This document shows positions 35,701 to 43,869 of a DNA stretch of 64,000 nucleotides, in pieces (within the stretch, counting starts at the first letter, position 1; each line of letters starts with the position of its first letter). The position numbers were made by a program, and so were the translations under genes. Below the pieces are notes generated by a model, which was not told where the DNA came from, did not search any database, and saw only the letters and a list, made by a program, of their open reading frames with translations. The stretch is from assembly GCF_024460475.1 (NCBI RefSeq), contig NZ_JANFYN010000004.1, positions 1-64,000 on the forward strand. Reading direction: 5' to 3'. The stretch comes from Holdemanella sp. MSK.7.32. Its GTDB lineage: Bacteria; Bacillota_I; Bacilli_A; Erysipelotrichales; Erysipelotrichaceae.

Positions 35701-35867
35701 GGGATGAAGCTGCTAAATGCATTCGTAAAATCAATCCATCCATTCCAATTGTCGCCATGAGTGCGCAATCAGAATATAGTATGAATCAAACGATTATGAA
35801 TGATTCGATCTCAAAACCAATTGATGAACAAAAGCTTAATCATATATTAAGTAAATATGTGGCATAG
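32793..35867 (+). CDS. Hybrid sensor protein: membrane sensor, GGDEF, histidine kinase and receiver
   Basis: A 1024-residue signalling protein. Membrane segment 1 (about 12-35) and segment 2 (about 168-187) flank an outside domain containing VVNYAGLVRGKTQQIIKLE, a motif of PilJ/NIT-like sensors. A GGDEF domain follows (about 200-345) with an intact GGDEF at 271-275 and FDLNN..INN..GHERGD. Residues ~350-650 look like two PAS-like modules. The HisKA H-box MSHDIRTP has His671; the ATPase has NLLTNAIKYN, DTGIGM and GTGLGM. The C-terminal receiver has phospho-acceptor candidate Asp962 (LILMDIMMP). No separate response regulator is adjacent. Possible dual output: c-di-GMP synthesis and phosphorelay. 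Ligand unknown. Confidence 0.92.
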   Translation: MKDRRKKHISKMIRFLMTALTSLLIVLILIIILMVSRIQGTARVVNYAGLVRGKTQQIIKLEDAGMPQDEMIADVEGYIKGLRFGSEELDLVSLDDKAFQAKMEELDAYFDTLKQEIDLVRQVGYENTNIIQKSETFFSLCDVATGLAETYAQRIATRLGQFEALTIIDIVILIFMILYELIKALRYAKVNRELKNKVYLDEATGLPNKNKCEEILTLEAEQNMAICVFDLNNLRIINNQQGHERGDLYINSFAKSLRNGVDENQFVGRCGGDEFIAFFKNVTKEDVKRNLENIKKECAKCSEIPLSYATGFAYSNDFSKLTMRELFCQADKNMYIDKNQAKINEATEKRDLILRVIQQLKDKGYNFSDCIYCDAKIDAYFTLRASYSFFLAEDGIYSGAVEQILNELFEENKKEEYRHVLQLDYLNECLTKENPVLEISYCHQIKRTKLKGKIIAVYLDSDEKNHLHHFALGFKIYYDTIEMDEKQQLMRYYDQLKQSILENDHYIEALMAMAQSIFSVNLTQNQIDGIYDNYMCADKKPNLPCDYNAYFKQIKANVLEDCLGSFSVVESSQSLLNRYRAGDKHVTVEYQIQMPNQGVIWIQEMILMSEDVIYDIDIQKERNIVRAIILFRNTSAFHEKEDREKKKLQLAYQKVDLESKAKTDFMNRMSHDIRTPINGILGMMQIIRKNWGDMDKLDDSLNKMEVLTKHLNELVEDVLNMSKLESDHMEIVNEPFDLNYMVEELNSLIDAQVSLQNITYHKHMENVVHTHLIGDALQLRRILVNLLTNAIKYNKPNGTIDAFVREVSSDDLQATFEFEIKDTGIGMSEDYIENHLFTPFSQAKQDARTRYEGTGLGMSIVKGLVDKLGGSIEVKSEVGVGTQIKVILAYQLDTSNTAKQDTSKLDLKDKRILLVEDNEINMEVAEFYLNAVHANVDKAWNGLEAVEKVKEQPNKYSLILMDIMMPKMNGDEAAKCIRKINPSIPIVAMSAQSEYSMNQTIMNDSISKPIDEQKLNHILSKYVA

Positions 35868-35870
35868 ATA

Positions 35871-35898
35871 AAGACTTGATTTGAATTCAAGTCTTTTC
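35871..35898 (+). terminator. Terminator after the hybrid sensor gene
   Basis: A 9-bp stem (AAGACTTGA 35871-35879 with TCAAGTCTT 35887-35895) and TTTTC. Confidence 0.75.
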
Positions 35899-35904
35899 TA
35901 GTAT

Positions 35905-35961
35905 ATGCAACTGTAAATTGATAAATTGACAAGTCTTGTTGGTGGAATGCAACTGCAAATT
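35905..35961 (+). promoter_or_regulatory. Direct repeats upstream of the XRE regulator gene, putative operator
   Basis: ATGCAACTGTAAATT (35905-35919) and ATGCAACTGCAAATT (35947-35961) differ at one base and start 42 bases apart, four helical turns. A TTGACA lies between them at 35926-35931, but a matching -10 is not clear. The repeats are good candidates for binding by the downstream regulator. Confidence 0.6.
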
Positions 35962-35991
35962 TTAGTAAACTTTGGCTAAGGAGGAAGAACT

Positions 35992-36951
35992 ATGATTCTA
36001 GCTGATAAAATAATTGAAGAAAGAAAAAAGAATGGATGGACACAAGAAGATTTGGCACAAAAACTAGGCGTATCCAGACAATCGGTTTCAAAATGGGAAA
36101 GTGCAGGAGCAATTCCAGATTTAAAAAAGATCATTCAGTTGGCTGACTTATTTGGAGTGCGTACAGATTACTTGTTAAAAGATGAAGTTGAAAAAGAAAA
36201 TACAGAGACAATATGCGATACAGATTGTGAATTACATCGTATGAGTATGGAAGAAGCAAATGCATATATGAATGAAAAGAAAAAAGCAGCACCTATGCTT
36301 GCGAATGCGACAACATTATGTATCCTAAGTCCAATTCCTTTATTTCTAGTTTCAACTTTCAATAATGGCTTAGCCATTGGAATTGCGTGTACCACATTAT
36401 TAGGTATGGTTGCACTTGCAGTATTTATCTTCATTAAAATAGGAATTAAATTGAGCCCTTTACAATATTTGGAACAAGAACCCTTTGAAACAGAATATGG
36501 TGTAACAGGACTTATCAAAGAAAAGAATCAAAGCTATCAAGAACATTATTCTTTCTGTCTAGCATGTGGTGTTGTTCTATGTATCCTATCGGTAATTCCG
36601 TTGATCATTGCAGGTTGCATGGAAACATCTGATTATGTGTGTACATTATGTTTAGCTGTATTACTAATTTTGGTTTCCATTGGCGTGAATATTCTAATTC
36701 GTGTTTCCACAATAAAAAGTAGCTATGATACATTGCTGCAAGAAGGTGACTTTACGAAAAAAGAAAAGCTCGCAAAGAAGAAAACGGAAACATTCACGGG
36801 TGCATATTGGTGTCTTGTAACAGCTGTTTATCTTGGTTGGAGCTTATGGACAAAACAATGGGATATCACCTATATTATCTGGCCTGTTGCAGCTGTCTTA
36901 TATGCAGCCATGTATGGAATTATAAGAATGGTCATGAAATTAGATAAATAA
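35992..36951 (+). CDS. XRE-family regulator with membrane-spanning C-terminus
   Basis: A 319-residue protein. Residues 1-65 form a helix-turn-helix (WTQEDLAQKLGVSRQSVSKWESAGAIPDLKKIIQLADLFGV). After a charged linker come about five or six hydrophobic segments, so it is a membrane-tethered DNA-binding protein of a type common in gut Bacillota. Signals at the membrane may control DNA binding. AAGGAGGAAG precedes the ATG. Targets are unknown; the upstream direct repeats suggest self-regulation. Confidence 0.85.
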   Translation: MILADKIIEERKKNGWTQEDLAQKLGVSRQSVSKWESAGAIPDLKKIIQLADLFGVRTDYLLKDEVEKENTETICDTDCELHRMSMEEANAYMNEKKKAAPMLANATTLCILSPIPLFLVSTFNNGLAIGIACTTLLGMVALAVFIFIKIGIKLSPLQYLEQEPFETEYGVTGLIKEKNQSYQEHYSFCLACGVVLCILSVIPLIIAGCMETSDYVCTLCLAVLLILVSIGVNILIRVSTIKSSYDTLLQEGDFTKKEKLAKKKTETFTGAYWCLVTAVYLGWSLWTKQWDITYIIWPVAAVLYAAMYGIIRMVMKLDK

Positions 36952-36984
36952 AAAGATTGTACGTTACTTGTACAATCTTTTTTA
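36951..36984. terminator. Bidirectional terminator
   Basis: An 11-bp stem (36952-36962 with 36970-36980) lies between the convergent XRE and MFS genes, with T runs on both outer sides. Confidence 0.9.
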
Positions 36985-38217
36985 GTCGTCCATTTTAGAT
37001 ACTTTATTAAAGATCAGATATCCAATCACAAACATGATGGAGATAGCGGCAACACCTAAGTTTTGTTTACCCGTAATCTGTGTTACAACACCAATCAACA
37101 TAGTTCCTAAAAAGCTAGCACCTTTACCACAGATATCAAATAGTCCGAAGTATTCACCACTGGCATTTTCTGGAATGATTTTTGCAAAGTATGATCTAGA
37201 TAAAGCTTGAATACCACCTTGGAAACATCCAACCGCAACCGCTAATATCCAGAATTCCCATTGTTTATCCAATTGTACGGCAAATAAAGCAATTAAGAAG
37301 TATGCGATGATCGCAACCTTAATCAATGAAGCCGTATCTTTTGTTTTGGATAATACAGCGAATGTTAAACTTGCGGGGAAGGCAACAATTTGCGTCAATA
37401 ATAAAGCTAATAGAAGACCAGTTGTATTTAATCCTAAACTTGTTCCGTAGGCGGTAGCCATATCAATAATTGTATAAACACCATCGATGTAGAAGAAGAA
37501 TGCAAATAAGAATAAGAAGACTTTCTTTTGTTCTTTTGCCTTCATTAAAGTGTCTTTCAAACGAGCAAATGTATCTAATGCAGGATGTGCTTCTGGTTCA
37601 ATATAGTATTTTTGTTTGTAGCTTTTTACTAAAGGAAGTGTAAAGGCAATCCACCATACAGCATTTAAGATGAATGCGATCATCATGGCTGTCTTTAATG
37701 TCATTCCCATTTTGTCATACATTAATACAAAGACTAAACTAATAATAAATGGAACAACACTACCGATATATCCCCATGCATAACCTTTTGAACTTACGGC
37801 ATCCATTCTTTCTTCTGTAGTAATGTCTGTAAGCATTGAATCATATACGATCAAAGATAAAGAATAGGCAACTTTGGCAGCAATAAATAGGACTAGAAAT
37901 GCAAACCAAGAACTTGGAATCCAAAAACATGCAAGGGCTAATGCACCTAGCATTGCACAAGTTAAGAAGATTTTTTTCTTGTGATCTTTATAGTCAGCCA
38001 GTGTTCCAAGAATTGGACCAGCAAGTGCAACAATTAATGTTGAAAGACTTGCTGCATAGCTCCAATAACTTAGGTAGTTGTGTTCGGCTACACCTTGTGA
38101 GCTTGAAAGATAATTAAAATAGATAGGAAGAATTGTCGCGACTAATAAAATAAAGGCAGAGTTTCCCATGTCGTAACAAATCCACTTGAATTCAAGTTTT
38201 GTTAATTTGTTTTTCAT
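36982..38217 (-). CDS. MFS transporter, UMF1/Atg22-like
   Basis: An integral membrane protein of 411 residues with about 11-12 segments. The N-terminus (KLEFKWICYDMGNSAFILLVATILPIYF) and the loop ADYKDHKKKIF match the UMF1 family, whose eukaryotic member Atg22 exports amino acids from vacuoles. Bacterial substrates are not established. The ATG at 38215-38217 is preferred; a TTG four codons upstream is also in frame. A minus-strand TATAAT lies at 38243-38248. Confidence 0.85.
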   Translation of the reverse strand: MKNKLTKLEFKWICYDMGNSAFILLVATILPIYFNYLSSSQGVAEHNYLSYWSYAASLSTLIVALAGPILGTLADYKDHKKKIFLTCAMLGALALACFWIPSSWFAFLVLFIAAKVAYSLSLIVYDSMLTDITTEERMDAVSSKGYAWGYIGSVVPFIISLVFVLMYDKMGMTLKTAMMIAFILNAVWWIAFTLPLVKSYKQKYYIEPEAHPALDTFARLKDTLMKAKEQKKVFLFLFAFFFYIDGVYTIIDMATAYGTSLGLNTTGLLLALLLTQIVAFPASLTFAVLSKTKDTASLIKVAIIAYFLIALFAVQLDKQWEFWILAVAVGCFQGGIQALSRSYFAKIIPENASGEYFGLFDICGKGASFLGTMLIGVVTQITGKQNLGVAAISIMFVIGYLIFNKVSKMDD

Positions 38218-38350
38218 TTGATTTACCAACTTTCCAAAAATAATTATAACAATCCCATGTATTGAACATGTTAACTATTCGTTAATTTAATGATATATGT
38301 TTTGTCTCGAATAATCTACAACAAAGTGAACATATTTTGTAAGTTGTCGT

Positions 38351-38376
38351 TATTTTCATTTGAATACATGAAAATA
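38351..38376. promoter_or_regulatory. Inverted repeat upstream of the activase gene, putative operator
   Basis: Perfect 9-base arms TATTTTCAT (38351-38359) and ATGAAAATA (38368-38376) are separated by 8 bases. They lie 14 bases upstream of a TATAAT at 38390-38395 and thus over the -35 region. No matching regulator is identified. The rest of the ~200-base gap holds no other feature I can name. Confidence 0.6.
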
Positions 38377-38427
38377 AATGAAAAATGAGTATAATAATAC
38401 TGATAATAAAATAAAATGGAGGAGATT

Positions 38428-41346
38428 ATGGGTTATCGTATAGGATTCGACATTGGAAGTACAACAATCAAAGCAGTTGTTTTAGATGAAAATAACCAAA
38501 TCTGTTATAAAAGTTATGAAAGGCACAAGGCGCAAGTGCGTCAAAAAGCTTTAGATAAATTAGTAGAATTAAAGAAATATACAAAAGAACCATTTAAATT
38601 CGCAATCAGCGGATCAGGGGCTTTAGGATTAAGCGAACAAGGAGAATTGCCTTTTGTTCAAGAAGTATTTGCAAGTGCGACTGGAGTTAGTAAATTATAC
38701 CCGGGAACAGATTGTGCTATCGAACTTGGTGGAGAAGATGCGAAAATTCTTTTCTTTCAAGGAAGTGTAGAACAACGAATGAATTCAACTTGTGCTGGGG
38801 GTACAGGAGCTTTTATTGATCAAATGGCTACCTTATTAAATATGTCTTTGGAAGAAATGAATGAAGCTAGTTTAAACTATCATCGTTTATATCCCATCGC
38901 ATCTCGCTGTGGTGTGTTTGCGAAAACAGATATTCAGCCATTGATCAATCAGGGTGTGGATAAATGTGATTTATGTGCCAGTATTTTTCAGGCAGTAGTG
39001 GATCAAACCATTACTTCACTAGCACAGGGAAGAAAAATTGAAGGAAACATTCTGTTTTTAGGCGGACCACTTTACTTTATGAGTGGATTAAGAAATCGAT
39101 TTGTTGAAACTTTAAAGTTAAGTGATGTACAAGTAAATTGTCCTGACACAGCCATTAACTTTGTGGCTTTAGGAACTGCCATTTGTGCAGATCAAGAATA
39201 TACATATGATGAATTGTATAAGGCTTTAGAAGATTTGGTGCATGCACCGGCTAAATTAACTGAATCAAAACCTTTGTTTGAAAGTGAAGAAGACTATCAA
39301 AAATTTATTGAACGTCATAAATCACATGATGCGAAGTATGCAGATTTAAAAAATTATGCAGGTAAAGCTTATTTAGGAATTGATTCGGGTTCAACGACCA
39401 CAAAACTCGTTTTACTCGATGAAAACGATGCAATTCTATATGATTCTTATACATCAAATAAGGGAAATCCATTGGATGTTGTATTAGGGGATTTAAAGAA
39501 AATTTATGAAACAAATCCAAATATTAAAATCTATGGATCCTATGCGACAGGTTATGGCGAAGAATTAATGCGTCATGCTTTCCATTTGGATGGTGGAATC
39601 GTTGAAACAATGGCACACTATACAGCTGCTCGATCTTTCAATCCAGAAGTAGATTACATTCTAGATATTGGTGGGCAGGATATTAAGTGTTTTAAAATTC
39701 GTGATGGACACATTGATGATATTGTATTGAATGAAGCTTGTTCAAGTGGATGTGGTTCATTTATTGAAACGTTCGCAAAATCATTGGGGTATGATGCAAA
39801 AGAATTTGCGACACTTGGATTAAAATCGAAACACCCTGTTGATTTAGGAACTCGTTGTACAGTGTTTATGAATTCAGGGGTTAAACAAGCCCAAAAGAAT
39901 GGGGCAAGTATTGAAGATATTTCGGCTGGACTTTGTAAATCTGTTGTAAAGAATGCGTTATATAAAGTTATTCGTGCAAAAAATAAGGACGATATTGGAA
40001 AGCATATCGTTGTGCAAGGTGGAACTTTCCAAAATGATTCTGTACTTCGTTGTTTTGAACAAGAACTTGGACTTGAAGTCATTCGACCAAGCATTGCACC
40101 TTTAATGGGGGCTTATGGAGCAGCTTTATATGCGAAAAAATTACATCGAACAAGAAGCAATATTTTGAATTATGAACAACTAGTTAAATTTACGCATAAA
40201 TCACAATCTGTTGCTTGCCAAGGCTGCAACAATCATTGTTCATTGACAATTAATACATTCAATGATGGAACACGCTTAGTTGCAGGAAACAAATGTGAAA
40301 AAATGGTGCATAATTTAGACACAAAGAAGGAAGAATTACCAGACTTATACAAAATCAAAACGGACATGTTGAATGCGCAAAAGAAAAAATTTAAACATGA
40401 TAAAAAAATTGGTATGCCTTTAGTTTTAAATAACTATGACTTATTGCCTTTCTGGACGCGTTTCTTTGATAGTTTAGGCTACGAAATTGTGTGGTCAACA
40501 CCTAGTACTAAAGAAATGTATCATTCAGGACAACAAAGCATTCCTAGTGATACGGCATGTTTTCCTGCTAAAGTTGTGCACGGACATATTCAACAATTGA
40601 TTGATAAAGGTGTGGATGTGATTTTCTATCCATGTATGACCTATAATGTAGATGAACATCAATCGGATAACCATTATAATTGTCCATTGGTTGCCTACTA
40701 TCCAGAAGTGATTGCGGCCAATATGGATTTTGATAAGACAAAAATTGTATATCCATTCATTAATTTTGATCATGATGCGACTTTTGCGAAGGCCATTCGT
40801 ATGCATTTTGAAAAGGTGGGTATTCATTTTAGCGAAAAAGATATTATTATTGCGAAAAATGCAGCTACAAATGAGTATGAAGCATTCCATGAACAATTAG
40901 TAAAGGAACATCGAAAAGCTGTAGCGTATGCACGCGAAAACAATCATCCAATTATTGTGCTTTGTGGACGCCCATATCATTTAGATCCACTGATTAATCA
41001 TCAAATGAATCAGTTGTTGACACAACTTGGCTTTGTGGTTGTTAGTGAGGAAAGTGTCCCTCGTCAAAAGAATCATAAAGTGAATGTTTTAAATCAATGG
41101 ACGTATCATGCAAGACTTTATCAAGCAGCACATTATGTAGTTGAGAATAAAGATATGAACTTGATTCAACTTGTAAGCTTTGGATGTGGTATTGATGCCA
41201 TTACAAGTGATGAGGTTCGAGATATATTAAAGGATGGAAATAAATTTTATACTCAAATCAAAATTGATGAAATTGATAATTTAGGTGCGGCAAAAATTCG
41301 TTTGCGTTCGTTGAAAGAGGCAATTGGCCAACAGAAAGGAGTCTAA
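38428..41346 (+). CDS. BadF/HgdC-like acyl-CoA dehydratase activase with tandem ASKHA domains
   Basis: A 972-residue protein. The first BcrAD/BadFG ATPase domain (about 1-260) starts RIGFDIGSTTIKAVVLDE and the second (about 310-570) AYLGIDSGSTTTKLVLLDE. Each has cluster-type cysteines (STCAGGTGAF with SRCGVF; SSGCGSF with TRCTVF), as in HgdC, where they hold a 4Fe-4S cluster. A cysteine-containing linker (CQGCNNHC) and a DUF2229 region (about 640-972) follow. Relatives are usually ~1400 residues and include the part encoded by the next gene. The real acceptor enzyme is unknown. GGAGGAG precedes the ATG at 38428. Confidence 0.88.
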   Translation: MGYRIGFDIGSTTIKAVVLDENNQICYKSYERHKAQVRQKALDKLVELKKYTKEPFKFAISGSGALGLSEQGELPFVQEVFASATGVSKLYPGTDCAIELGGEDAKILFFQGSVEQRMNSTCAGGTGAFIDQMATLLNMSLEEMNEASLNYHRLYPIASRCGVFAKTDIQPLINQGVDKCDLCASIFQAVVDQTITSLAQGRKIEGNILFLGGPLYFMSGLRNRFVETLKLSDVQVNCPDTAINFVALGTAICADQEYTYDELYKALEDLVHAPAKLTESKPLFESEEDYQKFIERHKSHDAKYADLKNYAGKAYLGIDSGSTTTKLVLLDENDAILYDSYTSNKGNPLDVVLGDLKKIYETNPNIKIYGSYATGYGEELMRHAFHLDGGIVETMAHYTAARSFNPEVDYILDIGGQDIKCFKIRDGHIDDIVLNEACSSGCGSFIETFAKSLGYDAKEFATLGLKSKHPVDLGTRCTVFMNSGVKQAQKNGASIEDISAGLCKSVVKNALYKVIRAKNKDDIGKHIVVQGGTFQNDSVLRCFEQELGLEVIRPSIAPLMGAYGAALYAKKLHRTRSNILNYEQLVKFTHKSQSVACQGCNNHCSLTINTFNDGTRLVAGNKCEKMVHNLDTKKEELPDLYKIKTDMLNAQKKKFKHDKKIGMPLVLNNYDLLPFWTRFFDSLGYEIVWSTPSTKEMYHSGQQSIPSDTACFPAKVVHGHIQQLIDKGVDVIFYPCMTYNVDEHQSDNHYNCPLVAYYPEVIAANMDFDKTKIVYPFINFDHDATFAKAIRMHFEKVGIHFSEKDIIIAKNAATNEYEAFHEQLVKEHRKAVAYARENNHPIIVLCGRPYHLDPLINHQMNQLLTQLGFVVVSEESVPRQKNHKVNVLNQWTYHARLYQAAHYVVENKDMNLIQLVSFGCGIDAITSDEVRDILKDGNKFYTQIKIDEIDNLGAAKIRLRSLKEAIGQQKGV

Positions 41347-41348
41347 AA

Positions 41349-42605
41349 TTGAGTTTAGAATATACATTATTTAATTCAGATATGAAGAAGGATTATACAA
41401 TTTTAGTTCCTTCTATGCTTCCTATTCACTTTCGCTTATTGACACCTGTCTTTGCGAAAAGCGGATATAAATTAGAAGTTTTGACAAATGAAGGGGAGCA
41501 AGTACGTGAAGAAGGTTTAGCACATGTGCATAATGATACTTGTTATCCAGCGTTGTTGGTTATTGGACAGATGATTGATGCGTTAAAAAGTGGAAAATAT
41601 GATATGGATCATGTAGCCTGTGCTATTACACAAACGGCAGGAGGGTGTCGTGCAAGTAATTATCTTTCTTTATTGAGAAAAGCTTTGGCTATGGAAGGAT
41701 GGCAACACATTCCTTGTTTATCTGCCAATGCGAATGGTCTAGAAAAAGGTAGTAGCGTTGAATTTACAATGCCTTTGATTCTTCGCATTCTTTATGGAGC
41801 TTTATATGGTGATGCTTTAATGTGGTTAAGCAATCAGGTGAAGCCTTATGAACTTGAAAAAGGAGCTACAGATAAGGCGGTAAATCAGTTTATTGATGAA
41901 TTGATTCCAATGTTTGAACATGGATCTTATAAACAATCAAAGCGTATTTATAAAAAGATGTTGGAAATGTTTAAGGCGATTCCACAAGATCGTACTCAGA
42001 TAAAGATTCGTATTGGAATTGTTGGGGAAATTTATATGAAATATTCTCCATTAGGTAATCAACACTTAGAAGATTATTTAATTGAAGAAGGCTTTGAACC
42101 AGTGCTTTCTGGCGTCATGGATTTTGCGCTATATTGTGTAGAAAATTCAATTATTGATTATGAGTATTATCATATGCACGAAAAAAATCACTATATATAC
42201 AATATAGTAAAAGATGTGATTATGCGTATGCAGAAAACATTTAGAGATATAGTAAAAAAAGATGGCACTTTTATTGCACCAGACGATTTTAGTGAAGTCA
42301 TTGATAACGGAAAAGCATTTATTGATCCAGGTGTAAAAATGGGTGAAGGTTGGCTTTTAACAGGTGAAGTTGTTTCACTTATTAAATCTGACGTTACTAA
42401 TGTGATTAGTGCACAGCCATTCGGTTGTCTGCCAAATCATATCGTTGCCAAAGGTATGGTTCGTAAGATTAAGGATGAATATCCGAAAGCGAATATTGTT
42501 GCGATTGATTATGATCCAAGCGCATCAAAGGTAAATCAGGAAAATCGTATTCGATTGATGTTGGCAAATGCCAAGTTAAGTGAAGAAATGAAGGCAAGTA
42601 TATGA
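41349..42605 (+). CDS. HgdB-like 2-hydroxyacyl-CoA dehydratase subunit homologue
   Basis: A 418-residue protein matching the C-terminal part of the large activase-like proteins. Conserved cysteines lie in NDTCYPALL, VACAITQTAGGCRASNY and AQPFGCLPNH, consistent with iron-sulfur binding. It starts with TTG, 2 bases after the previous stop, with AAGGAG 8 bases upstream, in a different frame. Function unknown; it probably forms a complex with the preceding protein. It overlaps the next gene by 4 bases. Confidence 0.85.
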   Translation: MSLEYTLFNSDMKKDYTILVPSMLPIHFRLLTPVFAKSGYKLEVLTNEGEQVREEGLAHVHNDTCYPALLVIGQMIDALKSGKYDMDHVACAITQTAGGCRASNYLSLLRKALAMEGWQHIPCLSANANGLEKGSSVEFTMPLILRILYGALYGDALMWLSNQVKPYELEKGATDKAVNQFIDELIPMFEHGSYKQSKRIYKKMLEMFKAIPQDRTQIKIRIGIVGEIYMKYSPLGNQHLEDYLIEEGFEPVLSGVMDFALYCVENSIIDYEYYHMHEKNHYIYNIVKDVIMRMQKTFRDIVKKDGTFIAPDDFSEVIDNGKAFIDPGVKMGEGWLLTGEVVSLIKSDVTNVISAQPFGCLPNHIVAKGMVRKIKDEYPKANIVAIDYDPSASKVNQENRIRLMLANAKLSEEMKASI

Positions 42606-43825
42606 TGGAATTTGTATATGCCTATGCCTACTTTGTTTTGTATGCCTTTTTAGGTTGGGTTTGTGAAGATTTATATTGTGGAATTCCCGCAAAGAAATTT
42701 ATTAACCGAGGCTTCTTTTATGGTCCGTATTGCCCAATCTATGGAGTAGGTGCTTTACTGGTTTTATATCCTTTATTGTTTGTGAAAGATTATCCTATAC
42801 TTGTGTTTGTTTTAGGTGTCATTATTACGAGTGCTTTGGAATATATTACAAGTTGGGTAATGGAAATTTTATTTAAAACAAGATGGTGGGATTATTCGGA
42901 AAGATTTATGAATATTAATGGGCGCGTATGTTTGTTGAATTCCACTTTATTTGGCATTATGTCTATTGTGGTGGTTTATATCATTCATCCTGTAATTCAA
43001 GATATCGTAATGGATATTCCTTTTACGGCATTGATGAGTTTTTTATCAGCTTTTACAATTGGATTTGGTATCGACTGTGTATTTACTGTACTTGCCTTAC
43101 TTCGTCGCAAACAAGTATTCCAGAAAGTACAAGTTCAAATGGAAGCTTTCAAAAAGGATTTCGAAGCCGAAAGTCAATTGCGTGTTCAAGAAGCGCAAGA
43201 AGCTTTCCAAGAATGGATGTTGTCTCGTCCTGATTTATCCCAGCGTATAGAAGAATTCCAAAGCAGTTTGGACAACTTCTCTTTAGAAGCAAAAAAACAT
43301 ATTTCAAAAGCTTTCCCAGAACGTCGTATTTCTACAGAAATTCGTAATATTGTAGCGGATGGTAAATTAGCACTTGAAAGAAGACGATTAAATGCGAATA
43401 AGCAAGCTGAATATTGCGAATTAACAAATATGGTTATGATTCAGGATGAAAAGGGTAATGTGTTAGTTCAAAATAGCAAAAATCCAAATGGATATACATT
43501 GCCAACTGGTCATATTGAACTTGGTGAATCATTTGTACAATCAGCAATGCGTGATGTGAAAGAAAAAACTGGTTTAAATGTTGAACAGTTATGTTTGTGT
43601 GGAACAAAACAATTTATCTCGAGTGATAATTGCAGACATATTGTTTTCTTATATAAAACAAATGTGTTTAATGGAATTGAAAATGAAGAATCAAAGTGGA
43701 TTCCACTGTCAAATATTCATGATTATAAGTTGATTTCAGGTTTAAATGATGTTCTAGAAGTGTTTGAAGGAACAAAATATAATGAGCTTTACTATAATGC
43801 TCAATATCAATTAAAAAAATATTAG
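42602..43825 (+). CDS. CmpB-type membrane protein fused to a Nudix domain
   Basis: A 407-residue two-part protein. Residues 1-160 are an ABC_trans_CmpB (type IV) membrane domain with LGWVCEDLYCGI, FINRGFFYGPYCPIYG and four or five hydrophobic segments. A charged helical region (about 165-275) is likely coiled coil. Residues 278-407 form a Nudix domain whose box begins GHIELGESFVQ at residue 303. The box is degenerate: RE is RD and the second Glu of EE is Lys, so hydrolase activity is uncertain. It starts inside the stop of the HgdB-like gene (ATGA). Confidence 0.85.
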   Translation: MMEFVYAYAYFVLYAFLGWVCEDLYCGIPAKKFINRGFFYGPYCPIYGVGALLVLYPLLFVKDYPILVFVLGVIITSALEYITSWVMEILFKTRWWDYSERFMNINGRVCLLNSTLFGIMSIVVVYIIHPVIQDIVMDIPFTALMSFLSAFTIGFGIDCVFTVLALLRRKQVFQKVQVQMEAFKKDFEAESQLRVQEAQEAFQEWMLSRPDLSQRIEEFQSSLDNFSLEAKKHISKAFPERRISTEIRNIVADGKLALERRRLNANKQAEYCELTNMVMIQDEKGNVLVQNSKNPNGYTLPTGHIELGESFVQSAMRDVKEKTGLNVEQLCLCGTKQFISSDNCRHIVFLYKTNVFNGIENEESKWIPLSNIHDYKLISGLNDVLEVFEGTKYNELYYNAQYQLKKY

Positions 43826-43857
43826 ACTTTGTGGTTTACAAGCAAAGTCTTTTTTTG
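43824..43857 (+). terminator. Terminator after the CmpB-Nudix gene
   Basis: An 8-bp stem (AGACTTTG 43824-43831 with CAAAGTCT 43843-43850) is followed by seven T. The rpsF -35 box lies in its loop. Confidence 0.88.
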
Positions 43858-43864
43858 TTATAAT
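43835..43864 (+). promoter_or_regulatory. rpsF operon promoter
   Basis: TTTACA (43835-43840), an 18-base spacer and TATAAT (43859-43864). It is interleaved with the preceding terminator. Confidence 0.75.
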
Positions 43865-43869
43865 AACTA

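Noticed and set aside
32793..43825. Horizontally acquired island or prophage in the accessory-like region
   Set aside because: I found no integrase, transposase, flanking repeats, tRNA boundary or obvious shift in base composition.
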